Positions 8,382 through 17,094 of a DNA stretch of 64,000 bases are shown one piece after another. Source of the DNA: Rhodococcus sp. Leaf247 (GTDB lineage Bacteria; Actinomycetota; Actinomycetes; Mycobacteriales; Mycobacteriaceae). Positions within the stretch are counted from its first letter, which is position 1. The number at the start of each line of letters is the position of its first letter. Below the pieces are notes generated by a model. It had not been told where the DNA came from. It made no database searches and saw only the letters and a program-made list of their open reading frames with translations. Made by a program: the position numbers and the translations under genes. The stretch spans positions 248,001 through 312,000 of the forward strand of contig NZ_LMRP01000003.1 of assembly GCF_001426185.1 (NCBI RefSeq), written 5' to 3'.

Positions 8382-8624
8382 ATGACCGAGCAGATGACGG
8401 CGCAGTACTTCACCGGACGTGTCGACCGCGTGAAGGCGGCCATCCAGACGGCTGTGGACGAGGCCGGCGCCTACGGCAGCGATCAGCTGGTGGCCGATTT
8501 CGAGTGGATCCAGTACGCGCACGACCACGTTCACGTGACCGAACGGGACGGCGTCGAGTACGTCGACGATCAGGCAGCCACCCGACACGTGGACGAGTTG
8601 TTCGAGCGATATCGGGTGGGCTGA
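8382..8624 (+). CDS. Small acidic hypothetical protein, 80 aa
   Basis: An 80-residue acidic protein with no recognised domain. The start is well supported: a GAAGGA ribosome binding site at 8371-8376 lies 5 bases before the ATG. The predicted structure is an N-terminal helix (VDRVKAAIQTAVDEAGAYG), a probable beta-hairpin (FEWIQYAHDHVHVTERDGVEYV) and a C-terminal helix (TRHVDELFERYRV). It stands alone between the L12-like operon and a tRNA cluster, and is followed 12 bases later by a strong terminator, consistent with an independently transcribed gene. Function unknown. Confidence 0.65.
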   Translation: MTEQMTAQYFTGRVDRVKAAIQTAVDEAGAYGSDQLVADFEWIQYAHDHVHVTERDGVEYVDDQAATRHVDELFERYRVG

Positions 8625-8636
8625 ACGCACGAAAAC

Positions 8637-8663
8637 GCCCCCTTCCGAAGAAGGGGGCTTTTC
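8637..8663. terminator. Bidirectional intrinsic terminator
   Basis: A perfect 9-bp stem (GCCCCCTTC / GAAGGGGGC) with a CGAA tetraloop is followed by TTTT on the plus strand and preceded by AAAA, so it can end both the 80-aa gene and the minus-strand tRNA operon. Confidence 0.9.
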
Positions 8664-8667
8664 GATG

Positions 8668-8742
8668 TGGTGCGCGATACTGGGATTGAACCAGTGACCT
8701 CTTCCGTGTCAGGGAAGCGCTCTCCCGCTGAGCTAATCGCGC
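8668..8742 (-). tRNA. tRNA-Val (GAC)
   Basis: Full cloverleaf on the minus strand: acceptor GCGCGAT/ATCGCGC, anticodon stem CTTCC/GGAAG with loop CTGACAC (anticodon GAC), and T-arm with TTCAATC loop. A CCA end is encoded (8668-8670). It is the last tRNA of a Gly-Cys-Val operon. Confidence 0.95.
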
Positions 8743-8763
8743 GGGACCCGGTGCCGGGTAACG

Positions 8764-8834
8764 AGGTGGAGACGGGAATCGAACCCGTGTGCACGGCTTT
8801 GCAGGCCGTTGCCTCACCACTCGGCCACTCCACC
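8764..8834 (-). tRNA. tRNA-Cys (GCA)
   Basis: Cloverleaf on the minus strand: acceptor GGTGGAG/CTCCACC, anticodon loop CTGCAAA in stem ACGGC/GCCGT, anticodon GCA, T-loop TTCGATT. CCA is not encoded. It is the middle gene of the tRNA operon. Confidence 0.95.
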
Positions 8835-8876
8835 GTGGTGACGAAAGCCCTGTGAACCGGGATTTCGATACCCTCG

Positions 8877-8949
8877 AGCGGACGACGGGATTCGAACCCG
8901 CGACCCCAACCTTGGCAAGGTTGTGCGCTACCAGCTGCGCCACGTCCGC
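8877..8949 (-). tRNA. tRNA-Gly (GCC)
   Basis: Cloverleaf on the minus strand: acceptor GCGGACG/CGTCCGC, anticodon stem AACCT/AGGTT with loop TGCCA region (anticodon GCC), T-loop TTCGAAT. CCA is not encoded. It is the first gene of the Gly-Cys-Val operon. Confidence 0.95.
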
Positions 8950-8991
8950 ACACTCCTCGGCTGCGTTTCCGCCTCCGTGGTGCGGTTCGAA

Positions 8992-9021
8992 ACATTAGCC
9001 CACGTCGCCCGGAAGTCACAA
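8992..9021 (-). promoter_or_regulatory. Candidate promoter of the Gly-Cys-Val tRNA operon
   Basis: On the minus strand TTGTGA (9021-9016) is separated by 18 bases from TAATGT (8997-8992), a good sigma-A-like pair. It ends about 43 bases before the mature 5' end of tRNA-Gly. Confidence 0.5.
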
Positions 9022-9097
9022 ATCCGCTGTTCACACCGTGTTTCCCTGGCGTCACACCAGTCACGCCCATCGGTCACCGAGCCGGCTGCGGTCCGTG

Positions 9098-9127
9098 TTG
9101 GGAGCACTTCCACCGACGTGTTACCGT
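9098..9127 (+). promoter_or_regulatory. Candidate promoter of tRNA-Val (CAC)
   Basis: TTGGGA at 9098-9103, 18 bases of spacing and TACCGT at 9122-9127 form a reasonable promoter pair about 33 bases before the tRNA. Confidence 0.4.
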
Positions 9128-9159
9128 TTCTCCTCGTTCGGCGCTCACGCAGGCCGTAC

Positions 9160-9231
9160 GGTCCCGTGGCTCAGTGGAAGAGCGTCCCGTTCACACCGGG
9201 AAGGTCGCTGGTTCGAACCCAGCCGGGACCA
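9160..9231 (+). tRNA. tRNA-Val (CAC)
   Basis: Plus-strand cloverleaf: acceptor GGTCCCG/CGGGACC, anticodon stem TCCCG/CGGGA with loop TTCACAC (anticodon CAC, reading GTG codons), T-loop TTCGAAC. CCA is not encoded. It stands alone and is closed by a terminator 7 bases later. Confidence 0.95.
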
Positions 9232-9237
9232 CACATC

Positions 9238-9272
9238 GGAAGGCCCCCGCCACACGGCGGGGGCCTTCCGTC
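9238..9272 (+). terminator. Terminator after tRNA-Val (CAC)
   Basis: A perfect 14-bp stem (GGAAGGCCCCCGCC paired with GGCGGGGGCCTTCC) with an ACAC loop. The following T-tract is poor, as is common in high-GC actinobacteria. Confidence 0.85.
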
Positions 9273-9329
9273 ATCTCCGGCCCGCCGCGTCCCGGCCCCC
9301 GCGGACGTCGCCCCGGTTAAAGTGGCCCG

Positions 9330-9785
9330 GTGAGTACCGACGACGCACCTTCACGCGAGGCCGCTACCCCCGCCCGAGCCTCCCGCGACGAGGAGCGCAG
9401 CCGTTACCGCGAATTCCGGGACGGCATTGCCGCCCGACCGGGGGCGGACCGGATCTACCGCATCGTGGTCGGAGTCGTCGGCACGATCGTTCTCCTCCTG
9501 GGCATCGTGGCAATTCCGTACCCCGGACCGGGCTGGCTGATCGTCTTCGCCGGTCTCGGCATTCTCGCCTCGGAATTCGCGTGGGCGAAGAAGGTCCTCC
9601 GCTGGGTGCGTGTGCGATACGACGCGTTCATGGAATGGTTCGGACGTCAGAACCTGGTCGTCAAGGGGATCGGCCTTCTCTTCACGGTGGCCGTCGTGCT
9701 GGCGACTCTGTGGCTCCTGGGCGCACTGGAACTGGTGGCCGGGTGGGTCGGCCTGGACTGGGCGTGGCTGCAGAGTCCGCTCTGA
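9330..9785 (+). CDS. TIGR02611-family membrane protein (PGPGW motif)
   Basis: A 151-residue membrane protein with a charged N-terminal region and three hydrophobic segments. The family signature is IPYPGPGWLIVFAGLGIL directly after the first transmembrane segment, and a second helical pair lies near residues 110-140. Members are widespread in Actinomycetota and have no known function. GTG at 9330 follows the tRNA-Val terminator closely, so it has its own promoter or is the first gene of a unit with the next iron-sulfur protein, whose probable start overlaps its 3' end. Confidence 0.75.
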   Translation: MSTDDAPSREAATPARASRDEERSRYREFRDGIAARPGADRIYRIVVGVVGTIVLLLGIVAIPYPGPGWLIVFAGLGILASEFAWAKKVLRWVRVRYDAFMEWFGRQNLVVKGIGLLFTVAVVLATLWLLGALELVAGWVGLDWAWLQSPL

Positions 9786-10531
9786 GTCACGTCTCGGACG
9801 TGGTGTCCGCAACGGGCCACGCCCTTCCGTGGACGGTCGGCCTGATGACGGTCGACCCACCCGACGCTCGACGCCTCGGCGACCCGGACACCGTCGACGC
9901 TGCCCTCGCGCGTGCCGCACGGAGATGGCCCGACGTGTCGGCCACGACGTGCGCGACGTTGTGGTGGTACGGCTCGAGTTCGACCCTCGCTCTCGTCGTC
10001 GCGTCACAGCTTCTCGTCACGGGAAAGTGCATCGATCCGGGCGCGTCCGTGTCCACGGTGTCGATCGGCGGTACGGGAACTCTCGAGGCGGTGACGTCCT
10101 CGTCGATCGTGGACGCGGTCGATGCGCCCGACGCACTGGCGGACGTCGTCGATCTCGTCGTCCGCACGCTCTGTGCCCGCGTGCCGGGACTGTCGGCGCC
10201 GAGCCTGTGGGCCGTCGCGTCGGACTCCGTGGCGAATCGCACGCTCGATGCCGTCTCCGCGCTGGGGCGGATCGAGGACGCGTCACCGCTGATCGCGTCG
10301 TTGACCTCGAGGCCGCGCGCGCAGCGGTTCCCGGAGCCCCGGCTGGTCGATGTGACACGCGACGGGAGCGTCACGCCGGCCGACGACGGGCCCCCCGCGG
10401 CGGGCACCAGGCGGTTCCTGCGGCGGAGTTCGTGCTGTCTCGTCTTCGAGGCGGGGGAGTCGATGTGCACGAGTTGCCCGCGTCGTACACCGGCAGATCG
10501 CGCCCACCGGTGGTCCGCCCTCGTCGGGTGA
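9764..10531 (+). CDS. (2Fe-2S)-binding protein, FhuF-like C-terminus
   Basis: A protein of about 255 residues. The C-terminus has the cysteine pattern [17 protein letters not shown], matching the CC-x10-C-x2-C cluster ligand set of FhuF-type ferric-siderophore reductases. The rest resembles the helical FhuF-like domain only loosely ([18 protein letters not shown]). It may reduce an iron chelate, but no siderophore genes are nearby. The start is uncertain: GTG 9764 overlaps the upstream gene by 22 bases, and GTG 9800 or 9803 are alternatives. It precedes thrS by about 80 bases, an arrangement also common in related genera. Confidence 0.65.
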   Translation: MAAESALSHVSDVVSATGHALPWTVGLMTVDPPDARRLGDPDTVDAALARAARRWPDVSATTCATLWWYGSSSTLALVVASQLLVTGKCIDPGASVSTVSIGGTGTLEAVTSSSIVDAVDAPDALADVVDLVVRTLCARVPGLSAPSLWAVASDSVANRTLDAVSALGRIEDASPLIASLTSRPRAQRFPEPRLVDVTRDGSVTPADDGPPAAGTRRFLRRSSCCLVFEAGESMCTSCPRRTPADRAHRWSALVG

Positions 10532-10613
10532 GGTATCTGGCGTGTCGGTCCTCCCGATACGCTGTCATCGACAACTCTCTCGTCCTCCCACCCCACACCA
10601 GGAGCGCATCACC

Positions 10614-12686
10614 GTGAGCATGCCCGATTCCGCTGTCCTCGCACCCCGCATCCGCGTGGCCGCAGGGACGACCGCCGGAACGGCGTTGCGCGACACCGGC
10701 CTCCCCAACAAGGGTCCCGACGCCATCGTCGTGGTGCGTGACGAGGACGGCCGTCTCCGCGATCTGTCCTGGGCGCCGGAGCAGGACTGCGAGGTCGAGC
10801 CCGTTCGCGCGGACAGCGAGGACGGCCGCGGCGTGATCCGTCACTCCGCCGCCCACGTGCTGGCCCAGGCTGTGCAGGAGATGTTCCCGTCGGCGAAGCT
10901 CGGTATCGGTCCGCCCATCGAGAACGGCTTCTACTACGACTTCGACGTCGAGAATCCGTTCACCCCGGAGGACCTGACCAAGCTCGAGAAGAAGATGAAG
11001 CAGATCATCAAGAGTGGTCAGCGCTTCTCCCGCCGGGTCTACGACTCGCTCGATGCCGCGAAGGCCGAGTTGGCCGACGAGCCGTACAAGCTGGAACTGG
11101 TGGACGACAAGGGCTCGGTGGACGACCCGGAGGTCATGGAGGTGGGCGGCGGCGAGCTGACCGCCTACGACAACTTGAATCCGCGTACCGGAGATCGTGA
11201 ATGGGGCGACCTCTGCCGTGGCCCGCACGTTCCCACCACGAAGTACATCCCGGCCTTCAAGCTCACCCGCAGCTCGGCCGCGTACTGGCGCGGCGATCAG
11301 TCGAAGTCAGACCTGCAGCGCGTCTACGGCACCGCGTGGGAGTCGCAGGAGGCCCTGGACGCCTACCTCGAGCTGCTCGCGGAGGCCGAGCGTCGCGACC
11401 ACCGCAAGCTGGGATCCGAACTCGACCTGTTCAGCTTCCCCGACGAGTTGGGATCCGGCCTGCCGGTCTTCCATCCGAAGGGCGGCATCGTCCGCAAGGA
11501 GCTCGAGGACTACTCGCGCCAGCGGCACGTCGAGCAGGGCTACGAGTTCGTCTACTCACCGCACATCACCAAGAGCACGCTGTACGAGGTCTCGGGTCAC
11601 CTGGACTGGTACAAGGACGGCATGTTCCCCGCGATGCATCTCGACGCGGAACTGGCCGAGGACGGCACGGTGCGCAAGCCCGGCCAGGACTACTACCTCA
11701 AGCCGATGAACTGCCCGATGCACAACCTGATCTTCGACTCCCGCGGCCGCTCGTACCGCGAACTTCCGTTGCGGCTGTTCGAGTTCGGGTCGGTCTACCG
11801 CTACGAGAAGTCGGGCGTCATCCACGGCCTGACCCGTGTGCGCGGTATGACGCAGGACGACGCTCATATCTACTGCACTCGCGAGCAGATGCACGAGGAG
11901 CTCACGAACACGCTGAACTTCGTGCTCGGCCTGTTGAAGGACTACGGCCTCGACGACTTCTATCTCGAGCTCTCCACCCGTAACCCCGACAAGTCCGTCG
12001 GCTCCGACGAGGTGTGGGAAGAAGCGACGACCACACTCGCCGAGGTGGCCACCGCGTCCGGTCTGCACCTCGTGCCGGATCCGGGCGGCGCCGCGTTCTA
12101 CGGTCCGAAGATCTCGGTGCAGGCCAAGGATGCCCTCGGCCGCACCTGGCAGATGTCCACCATCCAGCTGGACTTCAACCTTCCGGACCGTTTCGGCCTC
12201 GAGTACACCGGCAGCGACGGCGTCAAGACGCGTCCGGTGATGATCCACCGCGCGCTCTTCGGTTCGATCGAGCGCTTCTTCGGTGTCCTCACCGAGCACT
12301 ACGCGGGCGCGTTCCCGGCGTGGCTCGCCCCCGTGCAGGTCGTGGCCATTCCGGTGGCCGAGGCGTACGAGGATCACCTGTTCACCGTCGTGGCGGCGCT
12401 GAAGAAGGCCGGCCTTCGCGCCGAGGTCGACGCGGGCGACGACCGGATGCAGAAGAAGATCCGCAACCACACCACCCAGAAGGTGCCGTTCATGCTCCTC
12501 GCCGGGCAGAACGACGTCGACGCCGGCGCGGTCAGCTTCCGCTTCCGCGACGGCACCCAGATCAACGGAATCCCCGTCGACCAGGCCGTGACCGCGTTGA
12601 CCGAGTGGGTGGCTGCTCGCCGCAACGAGTCGCCGACCGCAGAGATCTTCGGCGGCGCATTCCCGGCCGGGGGCGACGAAGGATGA
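10614..12686 (+). CDS. thrS: Threonine--tRNA ligase
   Basis: A 690-residue class II threonyl-tRNA synthetase charging tRNA-Thr. In order it shows an N-terminal TGS domain, the editing domain beginning [16 protein letters not shown], the catalytic core with motif 2 ([20 protein letters not shown]) and motif 3 ([19 protein letters not shown]), and the C-terminal anticodon-binding domain (residues about 580-680). GTG 10614 was chosen because AGGAGC lies 8 bases before it; ATG 10620 is in frame. No T-box leader is visible in the short upstream region. Its stop overlaps the start of the HIT gene (ATGA), which begins the PIM lipid operon. Confidence 0.97.
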   Translation: MSMPDSAVLAPRIRVAAGTTAGTALRDTGLPNKGPDAIVVVRDEDGRLRDLSWAPEQDCEVEPVRADSEDGRGVIRHSAAHVLAQAVQEMFPSAKLGIGPPIENGFYYDFDVENPFTPEDLTKLEKKMKQIIKSGQRFSRRVYDSLDAAKAELADEPYKLELVDDKGSVDDPEVMEVGGGELTAYDNLNPRTGDREWGDLCRGPHVPTTKYIPAFKLTRSSAAYWRGDQSKSDLQRVYGTAWESQEALDAYLELLAEAERRDHRKLGSELDLFSFPDELGSGLPVFHPKGGIVRKELEDYSRQRHVEQGYEFVYSPHITKSTLYEVSGHLDWYKDGMFPAMHLDAELAEDGTVRKPGQDYYLKPMNCPMHNLIFDSRGRSYRELPLRLFEFGSVYRYEKSGVIHGLTRVRGMTQDDAHIYCTREQMHEELTNTLNFVLGLLKDYGLDDFYLELSTRNPDKSVGSDEVWEEATTTLAEVATASGLHLVPDPGGAAFYGPKISVQAKDALGRTWQMSTIQLDFNLPDRFGLEYTGSDGVKTRPVMIHRALFGSIERFFGVLTEHYAGAFPAWLAPVQVVAIPVAEAYEDHLFTVVAALKKAGLRAEVDAGDDRMQKKIRNHTTQKVPFMLLAGQNDVDAGAVSFRFRDGTQINGIPVDQAVTALTEWVAARRNESPTAEIFGGAFPAGGDEG

Positions 12687-13234
12687 GTACCGAGGACACC
12701 GACGGCGCCATCGTCGACACCGGTGCAGGGGACGCGGATCGGCTGCAGCGTCTGTGGTCGCCGCACCGGATGACCTACATCGCGACGGCGCCGAAGACCG
12801 ACGACAAGATGGCGTCGGAACCCTTCACGCAGATCCCGACCCTCGACGACGAGGACGGGCTGATCGTGGCGCGCGGTGAGCACGTGTACGCGGTGCTCAA
12901 CCTCTACCCGTACAACCCGGGCCACCTGATGGTCGTGCCGTACCGACGTGTGGCCGACCTAGAGGAACTCACGGCCGAGGAGAGCCTCGAGCTGATGCAG
13001 TTCACGCAGCACGCCATCCGCACCATCAAGCGGGTGTCGCGCCCGCACGGGTTCAACGTCGGGCTCAATCTCGGTGCGCCGGCCGGCGGTTCGCTGGCGG
13101 AACACCTGCACCAGCACGTCGTCCCGCGGTGGGGCGGAGACGCCAACTTCATCACCGTGATCGGCGGCGCCAAGATCATGCCCCAGTTACTACGAGACAC
13201 GCGCGCGCTGCTGGCCGACGCCTGGAAGGACTGA
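12683..13234 (+). CDS. HIT-family hydrolase/AP4A phosphorylase (Rv2613c type)
   Basis: A 183-residue histidine-triad protein. The triad is [10 protein letters not shown] near residues 140-149, and the preceding HIT core [22 protein letters not shown] is typical. The M. tuberculosis homologue Rv2613c is known as a diadenosine tetraphosphate phosphorylase; the same reaction is likely here. It is translationally coupled to thrS through an ATGA overlap, and pgsA follows 7 bases after its stop. The link with thrS is sensible because aminoacyl-tRNA synthetases make AP4A, but this is inference. Confidence 0.9.
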   Translation: MSTEDTDGAIVDTGAGDADRLQRLWSPHRMTYIATAPKTDDKMASEPFTQIPTLDDEDGLIVARGEHVYAVLNLYPYNPGHLMVVPYRRVADLEELTAEESLELMQFTQHAIRTIKRVSRPHGFNVGLNLGAPAGGSLAEHLHQHVVPRWGGDANFITVIGGAKIMPQLLRDTRALLADAWKD

Positions 13235-13241
13235 CGCCGAC

Positions 13242-13925
13242 GTGCTGAGCATCTTCGGTAGGGCCTCCGCGTCCAAGGTCACCGCACCTCTGGGTCGCGC
13301 CCTCAACAGCACCGGGCTCACCCCCGACTCCGTCACCATCATCGGCACGGTCGCCAGTGTCGCCGCCGCGGTCACACTGTTCCCCATGGATCACCTGTTC
13401 GTCGGGACGCTCGTGATCTGGCTGTTCGTCATGTTCGACATGCTGGACGGGGCCATGGCGCGAGCACGCGGCGGCGGAAGCAAGTACGGCGCAGTGCTGG
13501 ACGCCACCTGCGATCGTGTGGCGGACGGCGCCATCTTCGCCGGTCTCTCGTGGTGGGCGATCTATCACCAGAACGACCGCCCGTTGCTGGTGGCCATGCT
13601 GGTCTGCCTGGTCACCTCTCAGGTCATCTCGTACGCCAAGGCTCGTGCCGAGGCCAGCGGGCTCACCGCCGACGGTGGTCTCATCGAGCGCCCCGACAGG
13701 CTCGTCATCGTCCTGGTCGGGTCGGGACTGACCGGCATCGGACAGCTCGCAGGCCTGGAGTGGCTCGAGTACGCGCTTCCCGTCGCCACCTACTTCCTGG
13801 CGGTAGCGAGCATCGTCACGGTGTTCCAGCGGGTGCTTGCAGTCCGCAACTCACCGGGTGCTCGGGACGTCATCCCGATCCGGACCGATGCCAACCGGAT
13901 CGAGCCGGACAGCTCGGCTGGATGA
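13242..13925 (+). CDS. pgsA: Phosphatidylinositol phosphate synthase
   Basis: A 227-residue CDP-alcohol phosphatidyltransferase with about six transmembrane segments. The family motif D-x2-DG-x2-AR-x8-G-x3-D-x3-D is seen from MFDMLDGAMARARGG to YGAVLDATCDR, around residues 65-92. In mycobacteria this enzyme joins CDP-diacylglycerol and inositol-1-phosphate to give PI-phosphate, the precursor of all PIMs, LM and LAM. The GTG start has GAAGGA 10 bases upstream. The gene is coupled to patA by an ATGA overlap, in the same order as Rv2612c-Rv2611c-Rv2610c. Confidence 0.93.
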   Translation: MLSIFGRASASKVTAPLGRALNSTGLTPDSVTIIGTVASVAAAVTLFPMDHLFVGTLVIWLFVMFDMLDGAMARARGGGSKYGAVLDATCDRVADGAIFAGLSWWAIYHQNDRPLLVAMLVCLVTSQVISYAKARAEASGLTADGGLIERPDRLVIVLVGSGLTGIGQLAGLEWLEYALPVATYFLAVASIVTVFQRVLAVRNSPGARDVIPIRTDANRIEPDSSAG

Positions 13926-14836
13926 GTCTGTCCGAGCGGGCCGGGGCCGCGGGATACATCGCCGGGTGGCGCGTCGTCCGGGCACTGCCCGAGGGCGTCG
14001 CGACCCGGTTGTTCGATGCCGGCGCCGATCTCGCGGCGCGGCGGAACGGCGGCCCGGATCAACTGCGTCGTAACCTCGCTCGCGTCCTGGGGACCACTCC
14101 GGAGAACGTCCCGGACGAGCTCATCCGTGCCTCGGTGCGCTCCTACGCGAGGTACTGGCGCGAGGCGTTCCGGCTTCCGTCCATGGACCTGGCCGCGCAG
14201 GCCGCGTCGATCGACGATGCGGTGGTGGGCCAGGAATACCTGGACGCGGCGCTGGCCACGGGTCGAGGCGCGATCCTCGCGCTGCCCCACAGCGGGAACT
14301 GGGACATGGCCGGAGTGTGGTTGACCAGAACCCGTGGTCAGTTCACGACCGTCGCGGAGCGCTTGAAGCCGGAATCCCTGTACCGACGTTTCGTCGAGTA
14401 CCGCGAATCCCTGGGCTTCGAGATCTTCCCGCTGAGCGGCGGCGAGCGGCCTCCGTTCGAGCAGCTGTCCGAACGTCTGCGCGACGGCAAGGTGGTCTGC
14501 CTGCTCGGTGAACGCGACCTCGCGCGACACGGCGTACCGGTGACCTTCTTCGGCGAGCCGACGCGGATGCCCGCCGGACCGGCGCGACTCGCCATCGACA
14601 CCGGGGCGGCCCTTCTCCCTGTGCACTGCTGGTTCACCGAGGACGGGTGGGGCTTCTCCATCGAGCCGCCGGTGGACGTGTCCGGCGGTGTCGAGAAGGC
14701 CACCCAGTCGCTCGCGGATCGGTTCGCGGCCAACATCTCCCGTCATCCCGCCGACTGGCACATGCTCCAGCCGCTGTGGTGGTCGGACCTCTCGCAAGGA
14801 CGGCGCGATCGTATGACCGGCGAGGCGCAGCGGTGA
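13922..14836 (+). CDS. patA: Phosphatidylinositol mannoside acyltransferase
   Basis: A 304-residue member of the HtrB/LpxL lysophospholipid acyltransferase family. The catalytic H-x4-D motif is LPHSGNWDMAG near residue 120, and the conserved ERD(L) glycerophospholipid/acyl site appears as LLGERDLARHGVPVTFFG. PatA transfers palmitate to the mannose of PIM1/PIM2 at the cytoplasmic face of the membrane. Position between pgsA and pimA supports the assignment (Rv2611c). It overlaps both neighbours by 4 bases, so the three enzymes are translationally coupled. Confidence 0.92.
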   Translation: MSLSERAGAAGYIAGWRVVRALPEGVATRLFDAGADLAARRNGGPDQLRRNLARVLGTTPENVPDELIRASVRSYARYWREAFRLPSMDLAAQAASIDDAVVGQEYLDAALATGRGAILALPHSGNWDMAGVWLTRTRGQFTTVAERLKPESLYRRFVEYRESLGFEIFPLSGGERPPFEQLSERLRDGKVVCLLGERDLARHGVPVTFFGEPTRMPAGPARLAIDTGAALLPVHCWFTEDGWGFSIEPPVDVSGGVEKATQSLADRFAANISRHPADWHMLQPLWWSDLSQGRRDRMTGEAQR

Positions 14837-15957
14837 AGATCGGCATCGTCTGTCCCTACTCGTTCGACGTGCCCGGCGGAGTGCAGGCGCACGTCGCCGA
14901 GTTGGCCGAAGTCCTGATCCAGCGCGGTCACAAGGTGAGTGTGCTGGCGCCCGCGAGCGACGAGACGGCCCTGCCGGACTTCGTCGTCTCCACCGGGAAA
15001 GCGTTGAGCTTCCCGTACAACGGCTCGGTGGCGCGACTGGCGTTCGGGCCGGTGACCTACACCCGTATCCGGGCGTGGATCGAGAAGGGCGAGTTCGAGG
15101 TCCTGCACATCCACGAGCCCAACGCACCCAGCCTGTCGATGCTCTCGCTCAAGATCGCCGACGGTCCCATCGTCGCCACGTTCCATGCGTCGACGACGAA
15201 ATCGTTGCTGCTCAGCACCTTCCAAGGTGTTCTCAGGCCGTACCACGAGAAGATCGCGGGCCGGATCGCCGTCTCCGAGCTGGCGCGTCGGTGGCAGGTG
15301 GAAGCCCTGGGGTCCGACGCGGTCGAGATTCCCAACGGTGTGCACGTACCCGCATTCGCGACTGCCCCGGTGCTGCCGGGTTACCCGCGGCCGGGCCGCA
15401 CGCTGGTCTTCATCGGACGCTACGACGAGCCCCGCAAGGGCATGCAGACCCTGCTTGCCGCGCTGGGCCCGATCGCTGCTCGGTTCCCCGATGTCGAGGT
15501 CCTCGTCGTCGGACGGGGCGACCAGCAGAAGCTGTGCAAGGAGGCCGGTGACCTGGCGAAGCATTTCCGCTTCCTCGGCCAGACCACCGATGCGGAGAAG
15601 GCGTCGGCGCTGCGCAGTGCCGACATCTACTGCGCGCCCAACACCGGCGGGGAGTCGTTCGGCATCGTGCTGGTCGAAGCCATGGCGGCCGGCGCTCCCG
15701 TCGTCGCCAGCAATCTCGACGCGTTCCGCCGCGTCCTCCGGGACGGCAAGGCAGGTGTGCTGTTCCCGGTCGGTGACTCCGAGGCCATGGCCGACGCCGT
15801 CATCCGGGTGCTCTCGGACGACGACGAACGGGCGGAGCTGGTGCGGCAGGCGAGCAGGACGGCAGTCACGTACGACTGGCCGGTCGTCGCCGAGCAGATC
15901 GTGCGCGTCTACGAAACCGTTGCCGTGCCCGGCCGGACCGTGAAGGTGATCGACTGA
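14833..15957 (+). CDS. pimA: Phosphatidylinositol mannosyltransferase PimA
   Basis: A 374-residue GT4 glycosyltransferase of GT-B fold. The N-terminal domain begins KIGIVCPYSFDVPGGVQAHV with the Gly-Gly acceptor loop, the central IHEPNAPS and FHAST segments bind the acceptor, and the GDP-mannose site has GRYDEPRKGMQTLL and the EX7E element ESFGIVLVE. PimA transfers the first mannose from GDP-mannose to PI on the cytoplasmic side. GTG 14833 overlaps the patA stop (GTGA). It is followed by an overlapping Nudix gene. Confidence 0.96.
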   Translation: MKIGIVCPYSFDVPGGVQAHVAELAEVLIQRGHKVSVLAPASDETALPDFVVSTGKALSFPYNGSVARLAFGPVTYTRIRAWIEKGEFEVLHIHEPNAPSLSMLSLKIADGPIVATFHASTTKSLLLSTFQGVLRPYHEKIAGRIAVSELARRWQVEALGSDAVEIPNGVHVPAFATAPVLPGYPRPGRTLVFIGRYDEPRKGMQTLLAALGPIAARFPDVEVLVVGRGDQQKLCKEAGDLAKHFRFLGQTTDAEKASALRSADIYCAPNTGGESFGIVLVEAMAAGAPVVASNLDAFRRVLRDGKAGVLFPVGDSEAMADAVIRVLSDDDERAELVRQASRTAVTYDWPVVAEQIVRVYETVAVPGRTVKVID

Positions 15958-16979
15958 TGTCTGCGTCGTTCTGGGTCGTCACGGCACTCGTGGTGCTGCT
16001 CGTGCTGGTGCTTCTCGTGGCGTTCTGGGCGTACTCCACGGCGCGCCGACTCGACCGCCTCCACGTCCGGTCGGACCGGTCCTGGCAATCCCTCGAGTCC
16101 GCCCTCGCTCGCCGCTCCGTGGTCACCAGGGCTGTCGCCGCCGCGCTCGACGCTCCCGGCTCCGTCGAGAGTCGCACGCTCACCCAGTTGGCGGACCGCG
16201 CCGAGAGGGCGAAGCGGGCCGATCGCGAGCGTGCCGAGAACGCGGTGTCGGTCGCTTTGGGACGCGTCGATCTGGCTCGACTCAACCCTCAGATGATCTC
16301 CGAGCTCGCCGACGCCGAAGCGCGCGTTCAGATCGCCCGTCGTTTCCACAACGACGCCGTCCGCGACACCCTCGCGCTGCGGTCACGTCGGCCGGTACGG
16401 CTGCTCCGCCTCGGCGGGACGGCGCCGATGCCTACCTACTTCGAGATCACCGAGAGCGAGACCGCCGACGACGACGTCGATTCGGCGTCGACACGGACAT
16501 CGGCGCGGGTCGTCCTCCTGGACGGGCGCGGACGGGTGTTGTTGCTGCGCGGTCACGACCCTGCGGTTCCCGACGTGCACTTCTGGTTCACCATCGGCGG
16601 CGGGGTGGAAGTAGGGGAGACGCTGCGGGACGCGGCAGTCCGCGAGCTGCAGGAGGAGACCGGTCTGATCGCTTCGGCCGAGGATCTGCGCGGACCCATG
16701 TGGCGCCGCACCGCGACGTTCGCCTTCGACGGTGTCGTCATCCGCTCGGAGGAACTGTTCTTCGCGCTGCGCGCGGAGGCGTTCGAACCGGTTCGGACGG
16801 GCTTCACCGAGCTCGAGCGACGCGTCGTCACCGGGCACAGATGGTGCACGTCCGACGACATCCGTGCGCTCGCGTCGTCTGGCGACGCGGTGTATCCGCG
16901 GGCGATGGCGGAACTGCTCGACGAGGCCGACACCGTGCTGGCGTTGCGGACGGACCCGGACGTCCGCGCCATCCACTGA
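15957..16979 (+). CDS. Membrane-anchored Nudix hydrolase (Rv2609c type)
   Basis: A 340-residue protein with three parts: an N-terminal transmembrane helix (residues 5-26), a LemA-like helical segment (RLDRLHVRSDRSWQSLESAL, to about 130), and a Nudix domain from about 180. The Nudix box GGGVEVGETLRDAAVRELQE continues ETGL and matches G-x5-E-x7-RE-x2-EE-x-G. The natural nucleotide-linked substrate is unknown; GDP-mannose or a sugar nucleotide would fit the PIM operon, but this is inference. Its ATG shares one base with the pimA stop (TGATG), making it the last gene of the lipid operon, as Rv2609c is. Confidence 0.88.
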   Translation: MSASFWVVTALVVLLVLVLLVAFWAYSTARRLDRLHVRSDRSWQSLESALARRSVVTRAVAAALDAPGSVESRTLTQLADRAERAKRADRERAENAVSVALGRVDLARLNPQMISELADAEARVQIARRFHNDAVRDTLALRSRRPVRLLRLGGTAPMPTYFEITESETADDDVDSASTRTSARVVLLDGRGRVLLLRGHDPAVPDVHFWFTIGGGVEVGETLRDAAVRELQEETGLIASAEDLRGPMWRRTATFAFDGVVIRSEELFFALRAEAFEPVRTGFTELERRVVTGHRWCTSDDIRALASSGDAVYPRAMAELLDEADTVLALRTDPDVRAIH

Positions 16980-17042
16980 CCTGCTGTGACACCGGCCATA
17001 GTGGGCCAGTGTGGATCAAGTGGTTATCGCGAGAAGGTCCAG

Positions 17043-17060
17043 CGCGAGCCTAGGCTCGCG
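17043..17060. promoter_or_regulatory. 18-bp perfect palindrome in the pdxS leader
   Basis: CGCGAGCCTAGGCTCGCG is a perfect inverted repeat ending 34 bases before the pdxS start. It contains TAGGCT (17051-17056), a possible -10 hexamer, so it is a candidate operator; it could also fold as a small hairpin in the mRNA. Confidence 0.5.
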
Positions 17061-17094
17061 GTGCACTCGTTCCCGCACGTCTGAGGAGAATCTC

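Noticed and set aside
8668-9231. tRNA cluster as an integration site of a mobile element
   Set aside because: No integrase, no duplicated tRNA 3' end and no change in composition or gene type on either side.
10532-10613. T-box leader before thrS
   Set aside because: The 82-base region is too short and lacks the AGGGUGGNACCGCG-type core and a terminator.
16980-17094. Riboswitch before pdxS
   Set aside because: Only the 18-bp palindrome is visible; no known aptamer pattern fits.
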